A DNA stretch of 64,000 bases from Bacterioplanes sanyensis (GTDB taxonomy: Bacteria; Pseudomonadota; Gammaproteobacteria; Pseudomonadales; Oceanobacteraceae): NCBI RefSeq assembly GCF_014652515.1, contig NZ_BMYY01000014.1:1-64000 (forward strand). Reading direction: 5' to 3'. The notes under the pieces were generated by a model that saw only the letters and a program-made list of their open reading frames with translations, did not search any database and was not told the DNA's origin. Numbering within the stretch: position 1 is the stretch's first letter; each line of letters opens with the position of its first letter. Positions 56,053 through 64,000 of this stretch are shown one piece after another. A program made the translations under genes and the position numbers.

Positions 56053-56772
56053 TCAGCCAGAAGGGGCCTGCCAGATTTGCGTCAGCCACTGACGATAGCG
56101 GCGACTGACACGCAGCTCGGTGCCATCCGCCAGCTCGACCAAAGCATCGCCGCCGGGGATTTTTTGCAAGCGCCGCAAGCGGCGAACATTAACCAAACGC
56201 GAGCGATGTATGCGAACAAAGTCGGCGCTGAGTTGTTGCTCCAACTCTTTTAACGTTGAGCGCACAATGTGTTGGCTGGCACCACAGTGCAAGCACATAT
56301 AATCACCGGCCGCTTCGATCCAGTCGATGTCCTGCATGGGCAACTGCCAATGGCCCTGATCGGTGTGGCAATGCAACAACTCCGTGTGGCTGTGCTGCCG
56401 CTCCAAGCGCCGCCACTGACGCTTTTGTCGAATGCGATCTAACGCCTGTTGCAACCGCTCTGGCTCAACCGGTTTAAGCAGATAATCTGTGGCTCCTAGG
56501 TCAAACGCCTCCAATGCGTGTTGGCGATGCGCAGTGACCAGCACAATGTCTAGGTCAGCGGGCAGTTTTTGCATCAGCTGCAAACCATTTAGGCGGGGCA
56601 TATCGATATCCAGCAGCAGGCAATCGGGCTGCCAATCAGCGTAGCGCTGCAAGACCTCCTCAGCATGGCCACAACTGGCCACCAGTTGAATATCTCCCAG
56701 TGCTTGCAAGCGTAGCGCCAGACCGCGACGCGCCAAGGGTTCGTCATCGACAATCACACAGCGCAAGGTCAT
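56053..56772 (-). CDS. LytTR-family response regulator
   Basis: A 239-residue regulator with a receiver domain (VDDE 8-11, phospho-acceptor Asp55 in CLLLDIDMPRLNG, Lys in YLLKPVEPERL) and a LytTR domain (about 135-239: LPMQDIDWIEAAGDYMCLHCGASQHIVRSTLKELEQQLSADFVRIHRSRLVNVRRLRRL). It is a paralogue of the AlgR-like protein at 16364. The ATG overlaps the kinase stop by four bases. Genomic order suggests it controls the RND pump downstream. Confidence 0.93.
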   Translation of the reverse strand: MTLRCVIVDDEPLARRGLALRLQALGDIQLVASCGHAEEVLQRYADWQPDCLLLDIDMPRLNGLQLMQKLPADLDIVLVTAHRQHALEAFDLGATDYLLKPVEPERLQQALDRIRQKRQWRRLERQHSHTELLHCHTDQGHWQLPMQDIDWIEAAGDYMCLHCGASQHIVRSTLKELEQQLSADFVRIHRSRLVNVRRLRRLQKIPGGDALVELADGTELRVSRRYRQWLTQIWQAPSG

Positions 56773-57890
56773 CCGTGAAGTGCTCCCGGCACGGTCAGTG
56801 GCAGAGATAAACCAATGCTCAAACCGGGCTCATGGCTCTGTAGCCAAATTTGTGCTTGGCCGCGATAGGTGACATCTAAACGCTCCCAAACATTGCTGAG
56901 CCCCACCCCCAACTGTTCCCGGAACGACTCCAGCGGCAACGGCAGCGAATCAACCCCCTGCATGCCTTGGCCACGGTCACTGATCACCAGCTCTAGTTGA
57001 TCGGCTAAGACGCTGGCGCTGATGCTGATATCGCGCTTGCCCTGCTCATCCATGCCATGAATGACCGCATTTTCGACCAAAGGCTGCAGCAATAAACTGG
57101 GGATTTGCTGAGCCAAAGCGGCATCGTCGATCTGCCAGTGCAGGGTTAAATCGTCAGCAAAGCGCTGCTGCTCGATATCCAAATACCACTGCAAGGCTTC
57201 CAGCTCCGTCGCCAGCGATACCGGCTGCTGAGCATTTTGCTCCAGCGCGTAGCGCAGCAGGCGCGACAGGCCAGACAACATGCGGTCTGCCTGTTGGGTT
57301 TGCTGCTCCAACACTAGGGTGGTAATGGCATTCAGGGTATTAAATAAAAAATGCGGGTTAAGCTGGTATTGCAACATGCGCAATTGCGCCAAATGCGCCT
57401 GCGCTTGCGCTTGCAGTGACCGACGCTGCTCTTGCTGCCATAAGCGGTAAAAGCTGATACCAAAATACAGCCCCGCCCAACTCAGAAAAATAAAGAAAGA
57501 ATAAGTAAACCAACTGAAATAGCCGATCCAGCTCAGGTCATCGAGCTTGCCGTCACGGGCTTTGTAGACCAGCATTTTTGCCAGCGACCACAGCGCCGAT
57601 GCCAACGCCACACAGACAATGCTAAACGGCCAACGCCACCAGCCCTGCCAACTCAAAGAGCGCTTTAAAGCTGGGTGCATGGCCCAGCTCAGCAGCAAGC
57701 CGGTAGTCAGAGAAAACAGTGGATACTGCCAAGCAATGCTGCCATCGCCCTTGTCCCATAGAAACTCCCCCAGCGACACAAAAAAGCCATAGCCCAGCCA
57801 GCCGATTGACTGGCAGCACCAGAACTGTGTGCGGCGAGAAGCAAGGCAAGTCGACCAGCTGGTTGGCAACAAACGATGACTAAGAGTCAT
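56769..57890 (-). CDS. LytS/YehU-type sensor histidine kinase
   Basis: A 373-residue kinase with four hydrophobic segments (about 28-145), a short coiled coil rich in Gln/Ala, then the phospho-acceptor box QLNPHFLFNTLNAITTLVLEQQ (His near 178) and an ATPase domain (SLLLQPLVENAVIHGMDEQGKRDI, SDRGQGM, GVGLSNVWERL). It pairs with the LytTR regulator through a four-base overlap and is the first gene of a possible four-gene operon with the RND pump and its adaptor. Confidence 0.92.
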   Translation of the reverse strand: MTLSHRLLPTSWSTCLASRRTQFWCCQSIGWLGYGFFVSLGEFLWDKGDGSIAWQYPLFSLTTGLLLSWAMHPALKRSLSWQGWWRWPFSIVCVALASALWSLAKMLVYKARDGKLDDLSWIGYFSWFTYSFFIFLSWAGLYFGISFYRLWQQEQRRSLQAQAQAHLAQLRMLQYQLNPHFLFNTLNAITTLVLEQQTQQADRMLSGLSRLLRYALEQNAQQPVSLATELEALQWYLDIEQQRFADDLTLHWQIDDAALAQQIPSLLLQPLVENAVIHGMDEQGKRDISISASVLADQLELVISDRGQGMQGVDSLPLPLESFREQLGVGLSNVWERLDVTYRGQAQIWLQSHEPGLSIGLSLPLTVPGALHG

Positions 57891-58003
57891 GGATAAATCC
57901 TGAGCAATGCTTTATCGCAGAGGTGACAGCATAAACAGCCTAAGCAAAGTCCGGCAAATCTTGAGGGCAATATAAAGCGCTACCAACCCAGTCACCCGCG
58001 GCA

Positions 58004-59287
58004 TCATTCAACACTATCTGGCCACATGTAAATGAACCTAGATGACGTCGTTTTGGGCGCCTTGCACACCGTGGAGAATCTGTCACCCTTTAAAATAGCG
58101 ACTTCCCCAACAGGGTCCGTTTCCATGTGGACGTAGAGTTTGCCCTGATAGCGAAATATTCGATTATTGCTACCGCCACAACTAGGATGACCTGGGTGCT
58201 GGCCCAGCGTTTGGTTGGTGAAACGAACATTTTGCATTTGCAGCAAAGGCGTTGCTGCGCGCCCATGTTTAAACGTTTTGCCATCCTGACTGAGTTCATC
58301 GTAGTAGCGATAGCTACAGCCGCGGCCAGCGCCACTATGATACTCAATGGCTGCTACCAGCTCATCTTTGCCGTCATTGTTAATATCAAGATACCCTTGA
58401 CCAGTAATGCGTGAAGGGCTCCCGCGAACACGAAACGTTTCTGAGCGAGGCATGACCGCCGGATCAGACAAGTGCACGTAGCTAACCTTGCCTTGATCAA
58501 CCGCCTCACAAATTTTGCGGGTGGCCTCATTGATGGCTGCAGGAATAATTATATGCCGGTGCTGATACTCCCACGCACACAATAAATGCCCAGTATTATC
58601 TGCAGAGACGTAGCGAATAAATCCCCCGATTTGATCATCATAATGCTGGCTGTAGACCTTTCCATTTACACGAAAGTAATCAATATCAGACATCATATTG
58701 TAAGGATCACGAATTAACCGAGGGTCTGATGCTGTAAGGCGCAGCCACTCTCCATTGCCATCAAAAAATTTGCGACATGCTACCTCCATAGTACCCAGGG
58801 AACAGGCCGTGGATTTCTCTTCTTGACCGTCATTGTTGATATCAAAGGAAACGTTTTCTTGCGAAGAAGAGAAGCCATTGTCACTGACTATTCTTTGCCT
58901 GTCGCTAACACTATGACAAACGTCATATACCTCATTAAGTGATGGGTATTTCGGATTAAGTAATTTATCTAAACGCTTGATTCGATCCTGGTACTCTGCA
59001 ATCAAGCAGCTCGACAGTGCTTCACCTTTGTAGTTGCCGCAGGTTTTATTTCTCTGCTTCAGCCATGAGCGCTGGCTATTTAGCAGTGACGAGAACGCAT
59101 CGCTGTTGGCACCCGACTTAATGGCAAAGAAGACCTGAGAAAGACGTTTATCTAGCTCACCGAGTGGCTCGCTGTCACAGATAGCATGCTCTATCGCTGT
59201 GGTGGCTTTGTCGCAATCGAAACTGGCGGCATATAATGCATCACAAAAAATAATAAGTGACAAAAATAAAACAGATCTAACATCCAT
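58004..59287 (-). CDS. LprI-like secreted protein
   Basis: A 427-residue exported protein. The leader is MDVRSVLFLSLIIFCDALYA. The mature N-terminus (about 23-115) resembles the lysozyme-inhibitor LprI/DUF1311 domain (FDCDKATTAIEHAICDSEPLGELDKRLSQVFFAI...QRSWLKQRNKTC), with paired cysteines. The long C-terminal region contains two EF-hand-like or FG-GAP-like acidic turns (DINNDGQEEKS, DINNDGKDELVAAIEYH) and further cysteines; I do not recognise a domain there. ATG 59287 follows AGGA by nine bases; the longer frame from 59377 overlaps the neighbouring gene. Monocistronic. Confidence 0.75.
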   Translation of the reverse strand: MDVRSVLFLSLIIFCDALYAASFDCDKATTAIEHAICDSEPLGELDKRLSQVFFAIKSGANSDAFSSLLNSQRSWLKQRNKTCGNYKGEALSSCLIAEYQDRIKRLDKLLNPKYPSLNEVYDVCHSVSDRQRIVSDNGFSSSQENVSFDINNDGQEEKSTACSLGTMEVACRKFFDGNGEWLRLTASDPRLIRDPYNMMSDIDYFRVNGKVYSQHYDDQIGGFIRYVSADNTGHLLCAWEYQHRHIIIPAAINEATRKICEAVDQGKVSYVHLSDPAVMPRSETFRVRGSPSRITGQGYLDINNDGKDELVAAIEYHSGAGRGCSYRYYDELSQDGKTFKHGRAATPLLQMQNVRFTNQTLGQHPGHPSCGGSNNRIFRYQGKLYVHMETDPVGEVAILKGDRFSTVCKAPKTTSSRFIYMWPDSVE

Positions 59288-59309
59288 GTTGGCTATTCCT
59301 ATGTGAATA

Positions 59310-59597
59310 TTACTGTACTTGTCGCTGCTGACCTTGCACCTGACGGCGCAAAAACAGCTCAACGCCAATAAACGCAAATGGCACCAAAGCCGCCAAAAAT
59401 ATTAACAACCAGGTTATCAATGACCAGCGCATTTTATGGGCCGCGTAAAACGACAGCGCCACGTACACCATAAACAAAACGCCGTGCCCCATGCCCAAGA
59501 CATAGACAAAATCACGGCTGATCAGCCCTAGGGTGACGCACAGAATAACAAGGTAAGACAGCCCTTCTAGCAGGCTTGCAAGGCGAAATAGAACCAC
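59310..59597 (-). CDS. DUF3817 small membrane protein
   Basis: A 95-residue protein with three hydrophobic segments, matching the DUF3817 pattern (VVLFRLASLLEGLSYLVILCVTLGL at the start, LGMGHGVLFMVYVALSFYAAHKMRWS in the middle). GTG 59597 is chosen since CAGGAG lies six bases upstream and length fits the family. The ATG at 59630 lies within the metE terminator hairpin, so longer versions are unlikely. Function is unknown. Confidence 0.8.
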   Translation of the reverse strand: MVLFRLASLLEGLSYLVILCVTLGLISRDFVYVLGMGHGVLFMVYVALSFYAAHKMRWSLITWLLIFLAALVPFAFIGVELFLRRQVQGQQRQVQ

Positions 59598-59610
59598 AAC
59601 CGACTCCTGA

Positions 59611-59647
59611 AACAAAAACGGCGACAGCATACCTGAATGCCGTCGCC
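59611..59647 (-). terminator. Terminator of metE
   Basis: On the minus strand GGCGACGGCAT-TCAGGT-ATGCTGTCGCC forms an 11-bp stem with one mismatch, followed by GTTTTTGTTT, 40 bases after the metE stop. It also separates metE from the DUF3817 gene. Confidence 0.8.
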
Positions 59648-59686
59648 GCGAGCAGTCTTGCTGTGTAAAGTCAGCCTCTGCTGTCG

Positions 59687-61996
59687 TTAAGCCGCGCTCG
59701 TTTGTGCCTGCTGCCGCAGTTGCTTGGCCGCCGCGACCATGCACTCCAGAGCTGGCATGACCTCTTGCCACTGGCGGGTTTTCAGGCCGCAGTCCGGATT
59801 CACCCACAAGCGCTCAGCCGGAATGCGCTGTGCCGCTTTTTCCATTAACTGCACTATGTGCGCCTGGGTGGGAATATTGGGCGAGTGAATGTCGTAAACG
59901 CCCGGGCCAATGTCATTGGGGTATTGGAAGTCATCAAAGGCGTCGAGCAATTCCATGTCCGAGCGTGAGGTTTCAATGGTGATGACGTCAGCATCCATGG
60001 CGGCAATGGCTTCGATAATGTCGTTAAATTCTGAATAGCACATATGGGTGTGGATCTGTACATCGTCCGCCACGCCGTTGGCACACAGGCGAAAGCTGGA
60101 GACGGCCCAATCAAGGTAATGCTGCCATTGGCTGCGACGCAACGGCAAGCCCTCGCGCAAAGCCGCTTCATCAATTTGAATTACTTTGACGCCGGCCTTT
60201 TCCAAATCGAGCACTTCCTCGCGAATGGCCAAGGCCAGTTGCTGGCAGGTGTCACTGCGTGGCTGGTCATCGCGCACAAACGACCAGTTCAAAATGGTTA
60301 CGGGGCCGGTGAGCATGCCTTTGACCGGTTTATCCGTCAGTGATTGGGCGTATTCAATCCACTCCACCGTCATGGCATTGGGGCGGCTAATATCGCCAAA
60401 TAAAATGGGCGGCTTCACACAGCGTGAGCCATAAGATTGCACCCAGCCATACTGGCTAAAGACATAGCCTTCTAGCTGCTGGCCAAAATATTCAACCATA
60501 TCGTTACGCTCGGCTTCGCCATGCACCAATACATCCAGCCCCAACTGCTCTTGCTGGCGAATATCGTGCTCAATGTGATCGCGCATGGTTTGCTGATACT
60601 GCTCAGCTTTCAGTTCACCGCGGCGAAATTGCAGACGCGCCTGGCGAATCTCACGGGTTTGTGGGAATGAGCCGATGGTGGTGGTCGGATACAGCGGCAA
60701 CTGCAGCGCCGATTTTTGCACTTCGCTGCGCTGAGCAAACGGGCTTTGACGCTGTTGCCACTCGGGTTGAACATTGGCCAGCGCCGCAGCCACGTCGGGG
60801 TTGTGCACACGCTGGGATTGGCGGCGGCTGTTCTGCGCTTGCTGATTTTGCGCCAACGCCTCGGCGACAGCGTCGCGCCCTTGGTTTAAGGCGGTGGCCA
60901 ACAGTTCAATTTCTTGCAGTTTTTGGCGCGCAAATGCCAGCCAAGGCAGCACTTCTGGGTCTAACTGTTGCTCGCTGTCGAGATCGACGGGCACATGCAA
61001 TAAAGAGCAAGATGGTGCCAGCCACAGTGATTGCGGCCGCTTTTGCGCCAGCGGCTGCAGCCACTCCAGCGTGGCGTTTAAATCGGTTTTCCAAATATTG
61101 CGGCCATCCACCACGCCCAGCGACAGCACCTTGTGCAAGGGCAGCCAATCTGCCACCTGGGTGACTTCGTCACGGCCACGCACGGCATCTATGTGCAAAC
61201 CAGCGACGGGGAGTTCGCAAGCCAACTGCAAGTTGTCGCGCAGCTCGCCAAAGTAGCTGGTCAGCAACAGCTTCACCGGACACACTTTTAACTGGTGGTA
61301 AGCCTGCTGCAAGGCATAGCGCCAGTCGGCGTCGAGGTCGGTAACCAAAATCGGCTCGTCGATTTGCACCCAATCAACACCCGCCGCTGCCAATTGATTG
61401 AGCAACTCGGCATACACGGGCAACAAGCGCTCCAACAGCGCCAGCTTGTTGCTGTCGTCTTTGGCTTTGCCTAACCACAAGTAAGTCACGGGGCCGATAA
61501 TGACGGGCTTCGCCGCCGTTTGACCCAGTTGCTGCTGGGCCTCTGCGAGCTGCGACAGCAGCCGCTCACTGTTGAGAGTGAATTCAGTATCAGCACTGAA
61601 CTCCGGCACGATGTAGTGATAGTTGGTATCAAACCATTTGGTCATTTCACCGGCATGTACGGCGCAGCATGCATCATCACTGGCGCTGCGACCACGAGCG
61701 ACGCGAAAGTAGCGATCCAGCTCATCGCCGCCACCTTGCTGAGCGCGCTCTGGCACCACGCCCAGCGTAAAGCTCATGTCCAACACTTGGTCATACAGAG
61801 AAAAATCGCCAACCGGCGCTCGGTTTAACTGGCTTTGCCACTGCCAATGCTGTTGTCTTAGCTGCGCCGCCGTATCCAAAAGCTGCGCTGTCGATTGCTG
61901 GCCTTGCCAGAAAGCTTCTAGGGCGAATTTGAGTTGGCGCTGATCGCCAATGCGGGGAAAGCCCAGATTATGGGTCTCAACTGCAGGGTAAGTCAT
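59687..61996 (-). CDS. metE: Cobalamin-independent methionine synthase
   Basis: A 769-residue cytosolic enzyme that transfers a methyl group from 5-methyltetrahydropteroyl-polyglutamate to homocysteine. The N-terminal pseudo-repeat begins [22 protein letters not shown]. The catalytic C-terminal barrel has [12 protein letters not shown] (near 446), the zinc ligands in [13 protein letters not shown] (His and Cys, near 650) and [11 protein letters not shown] (Cys, near 735), and [14 protein letters not shown]. Length is close to the E. coli enzyme. A MetR box lies 18-30 bases upstream of the ATG, so control by homocysteine-sensing MetR is likely; metR is not in the window. Confidence 0.98.
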   Translation of the reverse strand: MTYPAVETHNLGFPRIGDQRQLKFALEAFWQGQQSTAQLLDTAAQLRQQHWQWQSQLNRAPVGDFSLYDQVLDMSFTLGVVPERAQQGGGDELDRYFRVARGRSASDDACCAVHAGEMTKWFDTNYHYIVPEFSADTEFTLNSERLLSQLAEAQQQLGQTAAKPVIIGPVTYLWLGKAKDDSNKLALLERLLPVYAELLNQLAAAGVDWVQIDEPILVTDLDADWRYALQQAYHQLKVCPVKLLLTSYFGELRDNLQLACELPVAGLHIDAVRGRDEVTQVADWLPLHKVLSLGVVDGRNIWKTDLNATLEWLQPLAQKRPQSLWLAPSCSLLHVPVDLDSEQQLDPEVLPWLAFARQKLQEIELLATALNQGRDAVAEALAQNQQAQNSRRQSQRVHNPDVAAALANVQPEWQQRQSPFAQRSEVQKSALQLPLYPTTTIGSFPQTREIRQARLQFRRGELKAEQYQQTMRDHIEHDIRQQEQLGLDVLVHGEAERNDMVEYFGQQLEGYVFSQYGWVQSYGSRCVKPPILFGDISRPNAMTVEWIEYAQSLTDKPVKGMLTGPVTILNWSFVRDDQPRSDTCQQLALAIREEVLDLEKAGVKVIQIDEAALREGLPLRRSQWQHYLDWAVSSFRLCANGVADDVQIHTHMCYSEFNDIIEAIAAMDADVITIETSRSDMELLDAFDDFQYPNDIGPGVYDIHSPNIPTQAHIVQLMEKAAQRIPAERLWVNPDCGLKTRQWQEVMPALECMVAAAKQLRQQAQTSAA

Positions 61997-62013
61997 AGTA
62001 ACCTCGAACTTGA

Positions 62014-62068
62014 TGAATTGAGTTCAGGTTACTGCAGCCCTATATCAAAAAAAATTGATATTATTTCA
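62014..62068 (-). promoter_or_regulatory. MetR boxes upstream of metE
   Basis: TGAATTGAGTTCA (62014-62026) fits the MetR consensus TGAA-N5-TTCA exactly. A second, one-mismatch box (TGATATTATTTCA, 62056-62068) has its centre 42 bp away, four helical turns. Between them the AT-rich dyad ATATCAA / TTGATAT (62042-62061) may be part of the promoter. Confidence 0.75.
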
Positions 62069-62101
62069 CCCTATCTTTAATAACGCTCATAGCGCCGTAT
62101 C

Positions 62102-62132
62102 AAAAAAACGCGCCAGTGGTGAGCTGGCGCGT
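62102..62132 (-). terminator. Terminator of the coiled-coil/TPR gene
   Basis: ACGCGCCAG / CTGGCGCGT, a perfect 9-bp stem with a 7-base loop, is followed on the minus strand by seven T, 32 bases after the stop at 62164. Confidence 0.88.
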
Positions 62133-62163
62133 TCTGCTTAAGGCCGAGAATACCATGAGGAAA

Positions 62164-63183
62164 TTATGGTCGATCCGTATCGGCCTCGGGCTCATCTTCC
62201 TCAGGCTCTGGCAGCACCACCATATCGAGGAACTGCTCATTTTCACGCAGGCTGTCGAAACTGCTGTCTTCACCCGCCTGGGTACGTAGCGATTCGGACC
62301 GAGTAATGGCTTCTTCCAAATCACGCAGGGCCTCTTCAACAAAGCCGCTTTCGGCATAAGCACAAGCACGCTGATACATGGCATGGCTGTTATCTGGGTC
62401 AATGTTCAAGGCGTGGTTGGCCAGGCTAGTGGCCCATTGTGCTTGCCCCAGAAGTAAGGCGGCATCGGCTTTGTAGGTCAGCGCTTCAACATCGTCTGGG
62501 CGCAGCGCCAGAATTTGATCGTAAATGGCGATCTTATTCTGCGGGCTATTTTCTTGTGAGGCCTTCAGCCACAGGGAGTGAATCTCGTTGGTTAACTCAA
62601 TTTCTGCCTGCGCCGCTTTAATATGGCGAGTTTTGCGGCTGAGCTCTTTTTCCAGTGCATCCATGCGCTCCTCATACGATTGAGTAATGCGCTGAATTTC
62701 CTCATTGGCAAAGGTGCCAACGCGGTCTTTGATATCACGCAGCGAGTTCCAGCCCACCAATACCAACAAGGTCGAGGCGCCGGCGATCAAATAGAAAAAG
62801 TAGGTAATGGTGTCGGTGGCATAAGTAATGGCCTTGTCTGCCACTCCCAGCTCTTTGGCGACGATTTTCTCTGTCATTTCAACCCGCATATCGGCGATCG
62901 CTTGGCGCAGGTCTTTTACCTCCCCCAGCATATAAAGTTCGGTGAACGGGCTGTACATCTTTTCACTGAGGTTGTCGATTTTCTCACGCGCCAGTTGGTC
63001 ACGCTGCTTTTCCGACAATTTAGCCGCTAACGCAGCTTGCTCTGTAGGAGTCAAAGGTTGGTCGTCGACTTGCTCTGCCTGGACGACGAAGGCCATAAAC
63101 AACAGCAGCCCGCATAAAGCGAGCTGCTGTAGGTTAAAAGCAGAAATCCAGCGCGGTGTCAGGCGCTTGCTTGCTGTTGCCAT
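62164..63183 (-). CDS. Membrane coiled-coil/TPR protein, unknown
   Basis: A 339-residue protein, family not recognised. It has a signal-like leader (residues 12-36, ending VVQAEQ), a region likely outside the cytoplasm with many charged helices (37-115), a membrane helix (about 125-148, TITYFFYLIAGASTLLVLVGW), a coiled coil (about 150-200), then at least two TPR units (about 215-295: NKIAIYDQILALRPDDVEALTYKADAALLLGQAQWATSLANHALNIDPDNSHAMYQRACAYAESGFVEEALRDLEEAI) and an acidic C-terminal tail (EPEEDEPEADTDRP). Its ATG lies 25 bases inside the aspartate kinase gene, so it is likely co-translated with it. It may serve as a scaffold. Confidence 0.75.
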   Translation of the reverse strand: MATASKRLTPRWISAFNLQQLALCGLLLFMAFVVQAEQVDDQPLTPTEQAALAAKLSEKQRDQLAREKIDNLSEKMYSPFTELYMLGEVKDLRQAIADMRVEMTEKIVAKELGVADKAITYATDTITYFFYLIAGASTLLVLVGWNSLRDIKDRVGTFANEEIQRITQSYEERMDALEKELSRKTRHIKAAQAEIELTNEIHSLWLKASQENSPQNKIAIYDQILALRPDDVEALTYKADAALLLGQAQWATSLANHALNIDPDNSHAMYQRACAYAESGFVEEALRDLEEAITRSESLRTQAGEDSSFDSLRENEQFLDMVVLPEPEEDEPEADTDRP

Positions 63184-64000
63184 AAATCTGATTTTTCCAC
63201 TAAGAGTGTGTGCAGGGCTGTAACTGACTTAGTGTAGTCCGCATCACTGACTAGGAACATCATGTCCACTTGGCGCATCGCCTGGTGCACAGAAAGAATG
63301 TTCACGCCGGCATCGGATAATGCTCCTGCAGCCCGTCGCAACAGACCTGGGATTTTTAAATCACTGCCAATAGCGCTGACCATGGCCAGTTTTTCCAGCC
63401 GGATGTCGGCATCAGTATAAACCTGTTTTAGCCGGTCAATCAGCCAGTTTACGCGCCGCTTGTTACCTTTTAGGTAAAACGTGACGGTATTGGCGTTAAA
63501 GTCTTTGGTCAACACCCGTACGCCAGATTCAAACACCAAGTCATTCATCCGCTGGCCATAGGTCGCATTGCCGACCATATCTTGGTCAAACAATTCCAGC
63601 GCCCATACGCCACGCGTGCCAGCAATGATCTCGACTTTAGGCTCGTCGGTGCAGTAATCGTTGCGAATCACGGTACCTTTGTGCTCTGGCTCAAAGGTGT
63701 TTTTAACGCGCAGTAAGATGTCTTTTTTGCGCAGGCCGGCTGCCGCTCGTGGGTGAATCGCTTCCATGCCGAGGTTGGCCAGCTGATCGGCAACGTCATA
63801 ATTGGTTTGACCGATCGGCATCACGTGATCCGCCCCCACCAAGCCTGGATCGGCCGTACTGAGGTGGTATTCCTTATGAATCACCGCCTCATTAGCATTG
63901 GTGAGGGTAGCGATTTTAGAGAAGGTCATCTCGCTGTAGCCACGGTCAAAGGTGCGCATCAAGCCTTCACGGCACTGGGTATAACCAGTCACGATGGGCA
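63159..64000 (-). CDS. ask: Aspartate kinase, ectoine-associated type (5' part outside window)
   Basis: The 3' part of an aspartokinase, which phosphorylates aspartate at the entry to the aspartate-family pathway. VTGYTQCREGLMRTFDRGYSEMTFSKIATLTNANEAVIHKEYHLSTADPGLVG and the Asn-Tyr-Asp-Val-Ala-Asp-Gln-Leu segment follow the pattern of the Ask_Ect enzyme that is usually encoded with ectABC. The C-terminus holds ACT-type regulatory sequence (LEKLAMVSAIGSDLKIPGLLRRAAGALSDAGVNILSVHQ). The frame is open to the window edge, so the N-terminal kinase residues lie beyond 64000. ectABC would be expected just outside. Confidence 0.9.
   Translation of the reverse strand, partial: PIVTGYTQCREGLMRTFDRGYSEMTFSKIATLTNANEAVIHKEYHLSTADPGLVGADHVMPIGQTNYDVADQLANLGMEAIHPRAAAGLRKKDILLRVKNTFEPEHKGTVIRNDYCTDEPKVEIIAGTRGVWALELFDQDMVGNATYGQRMNDLVFESGVRVLTKDFNANTVTFYLKGNKRRVNWLIDRLKQVYTDADIRLEKLAMVSAIGSDLKIPGLLRRAAGALSDAGVNILSVHQAMRQVDMMFLVSDADYTKSVTALHTLLVEKSDLWQQQASA

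Overview
The window reads as chromosomal DNA of a marine or halotolerant gammaproteobacterium, close to the Pseudomonas/Oceanospirillales relatives. Three things point there: the argH - algZ/algR - hemCDXY order known from Pseudomonas, an rsmG-parA-parB-atpIBEFHAGDC block of the kind found near the replication origin, and an aspartate kinase of the ectoine-associated type at the right edge, next to an orphan glycine-betaine-type binding protein. I cannot name a genus from sequence alone.

Layout. 0-9.3 kb: a patatin gene cut off by what looks like an insertion-sequence end, an MsbA-like ABC exporter, a lipoprotein, a membrane-anchored glutaredoxin, a PvdE/SyrD-type peptide exporter, a betaine-type binding lipoprotein, a small GNAT/NTF2-like pair and a GH114-like lipoprotein. 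9.4-19.8 kb: hemCDXY, a bd-type quinol oxidase (cydAB), an AlgZ/AlgR-like two-component pair and divergent argH; cydAB sits inside a synteny block where Pseudomonas has none. 20-29 kb: a binding lipoprotein translationally coupled to a GGDEF/EAL protein, an HDAC-like deacetylase, a LysR regulator, a lipoprotein, a dienoyl-CoA isomerase-like enzyme behind a hairpin that covers its ribosome site, an outer-membrane barrel, a DHH phosphoesterase and tRNA-Pro(CGG). 29.3-39 kb: the complete ATP synthase operon with a clear promoter and terminator, then parB, parA and rsmG.

39-45.8 kb: an MFS transporter, two tandem dicarboxylate/amino-acid symporters, a NarL-type two-component system and a divergent membrane protein. 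45.8-51.7 kb: a decaying accessory stretch where five of eight protein genes are broken (two GNATs, a NUDIX, a HAD hydrolase and an unknown), with a palindromic repeat that also occurs at 27.4 kb. 51.8-57.9 kb: a LytTR two-component system upstream of an RND efflux pump and its adaptor. 58-64 kb: an LprI-like protein, a DUF3817 protein, metE with MetR boxes, a membrane coiled-coil/TPR protein and the 3' part of an aspartate kinase.

The most notable non-coding signals are two sets of 21-bp-spaced direct repeats, each next to a LytTR-regulator gene (18.25 kb and 56.03 kb). This spacing is the geometry LytTR proteins bind, so they are candidate operators for argH/algZR and for the RND pump. Most starts were chosen by ribosome-site spacing and family length, and several differ from the longest open frame.
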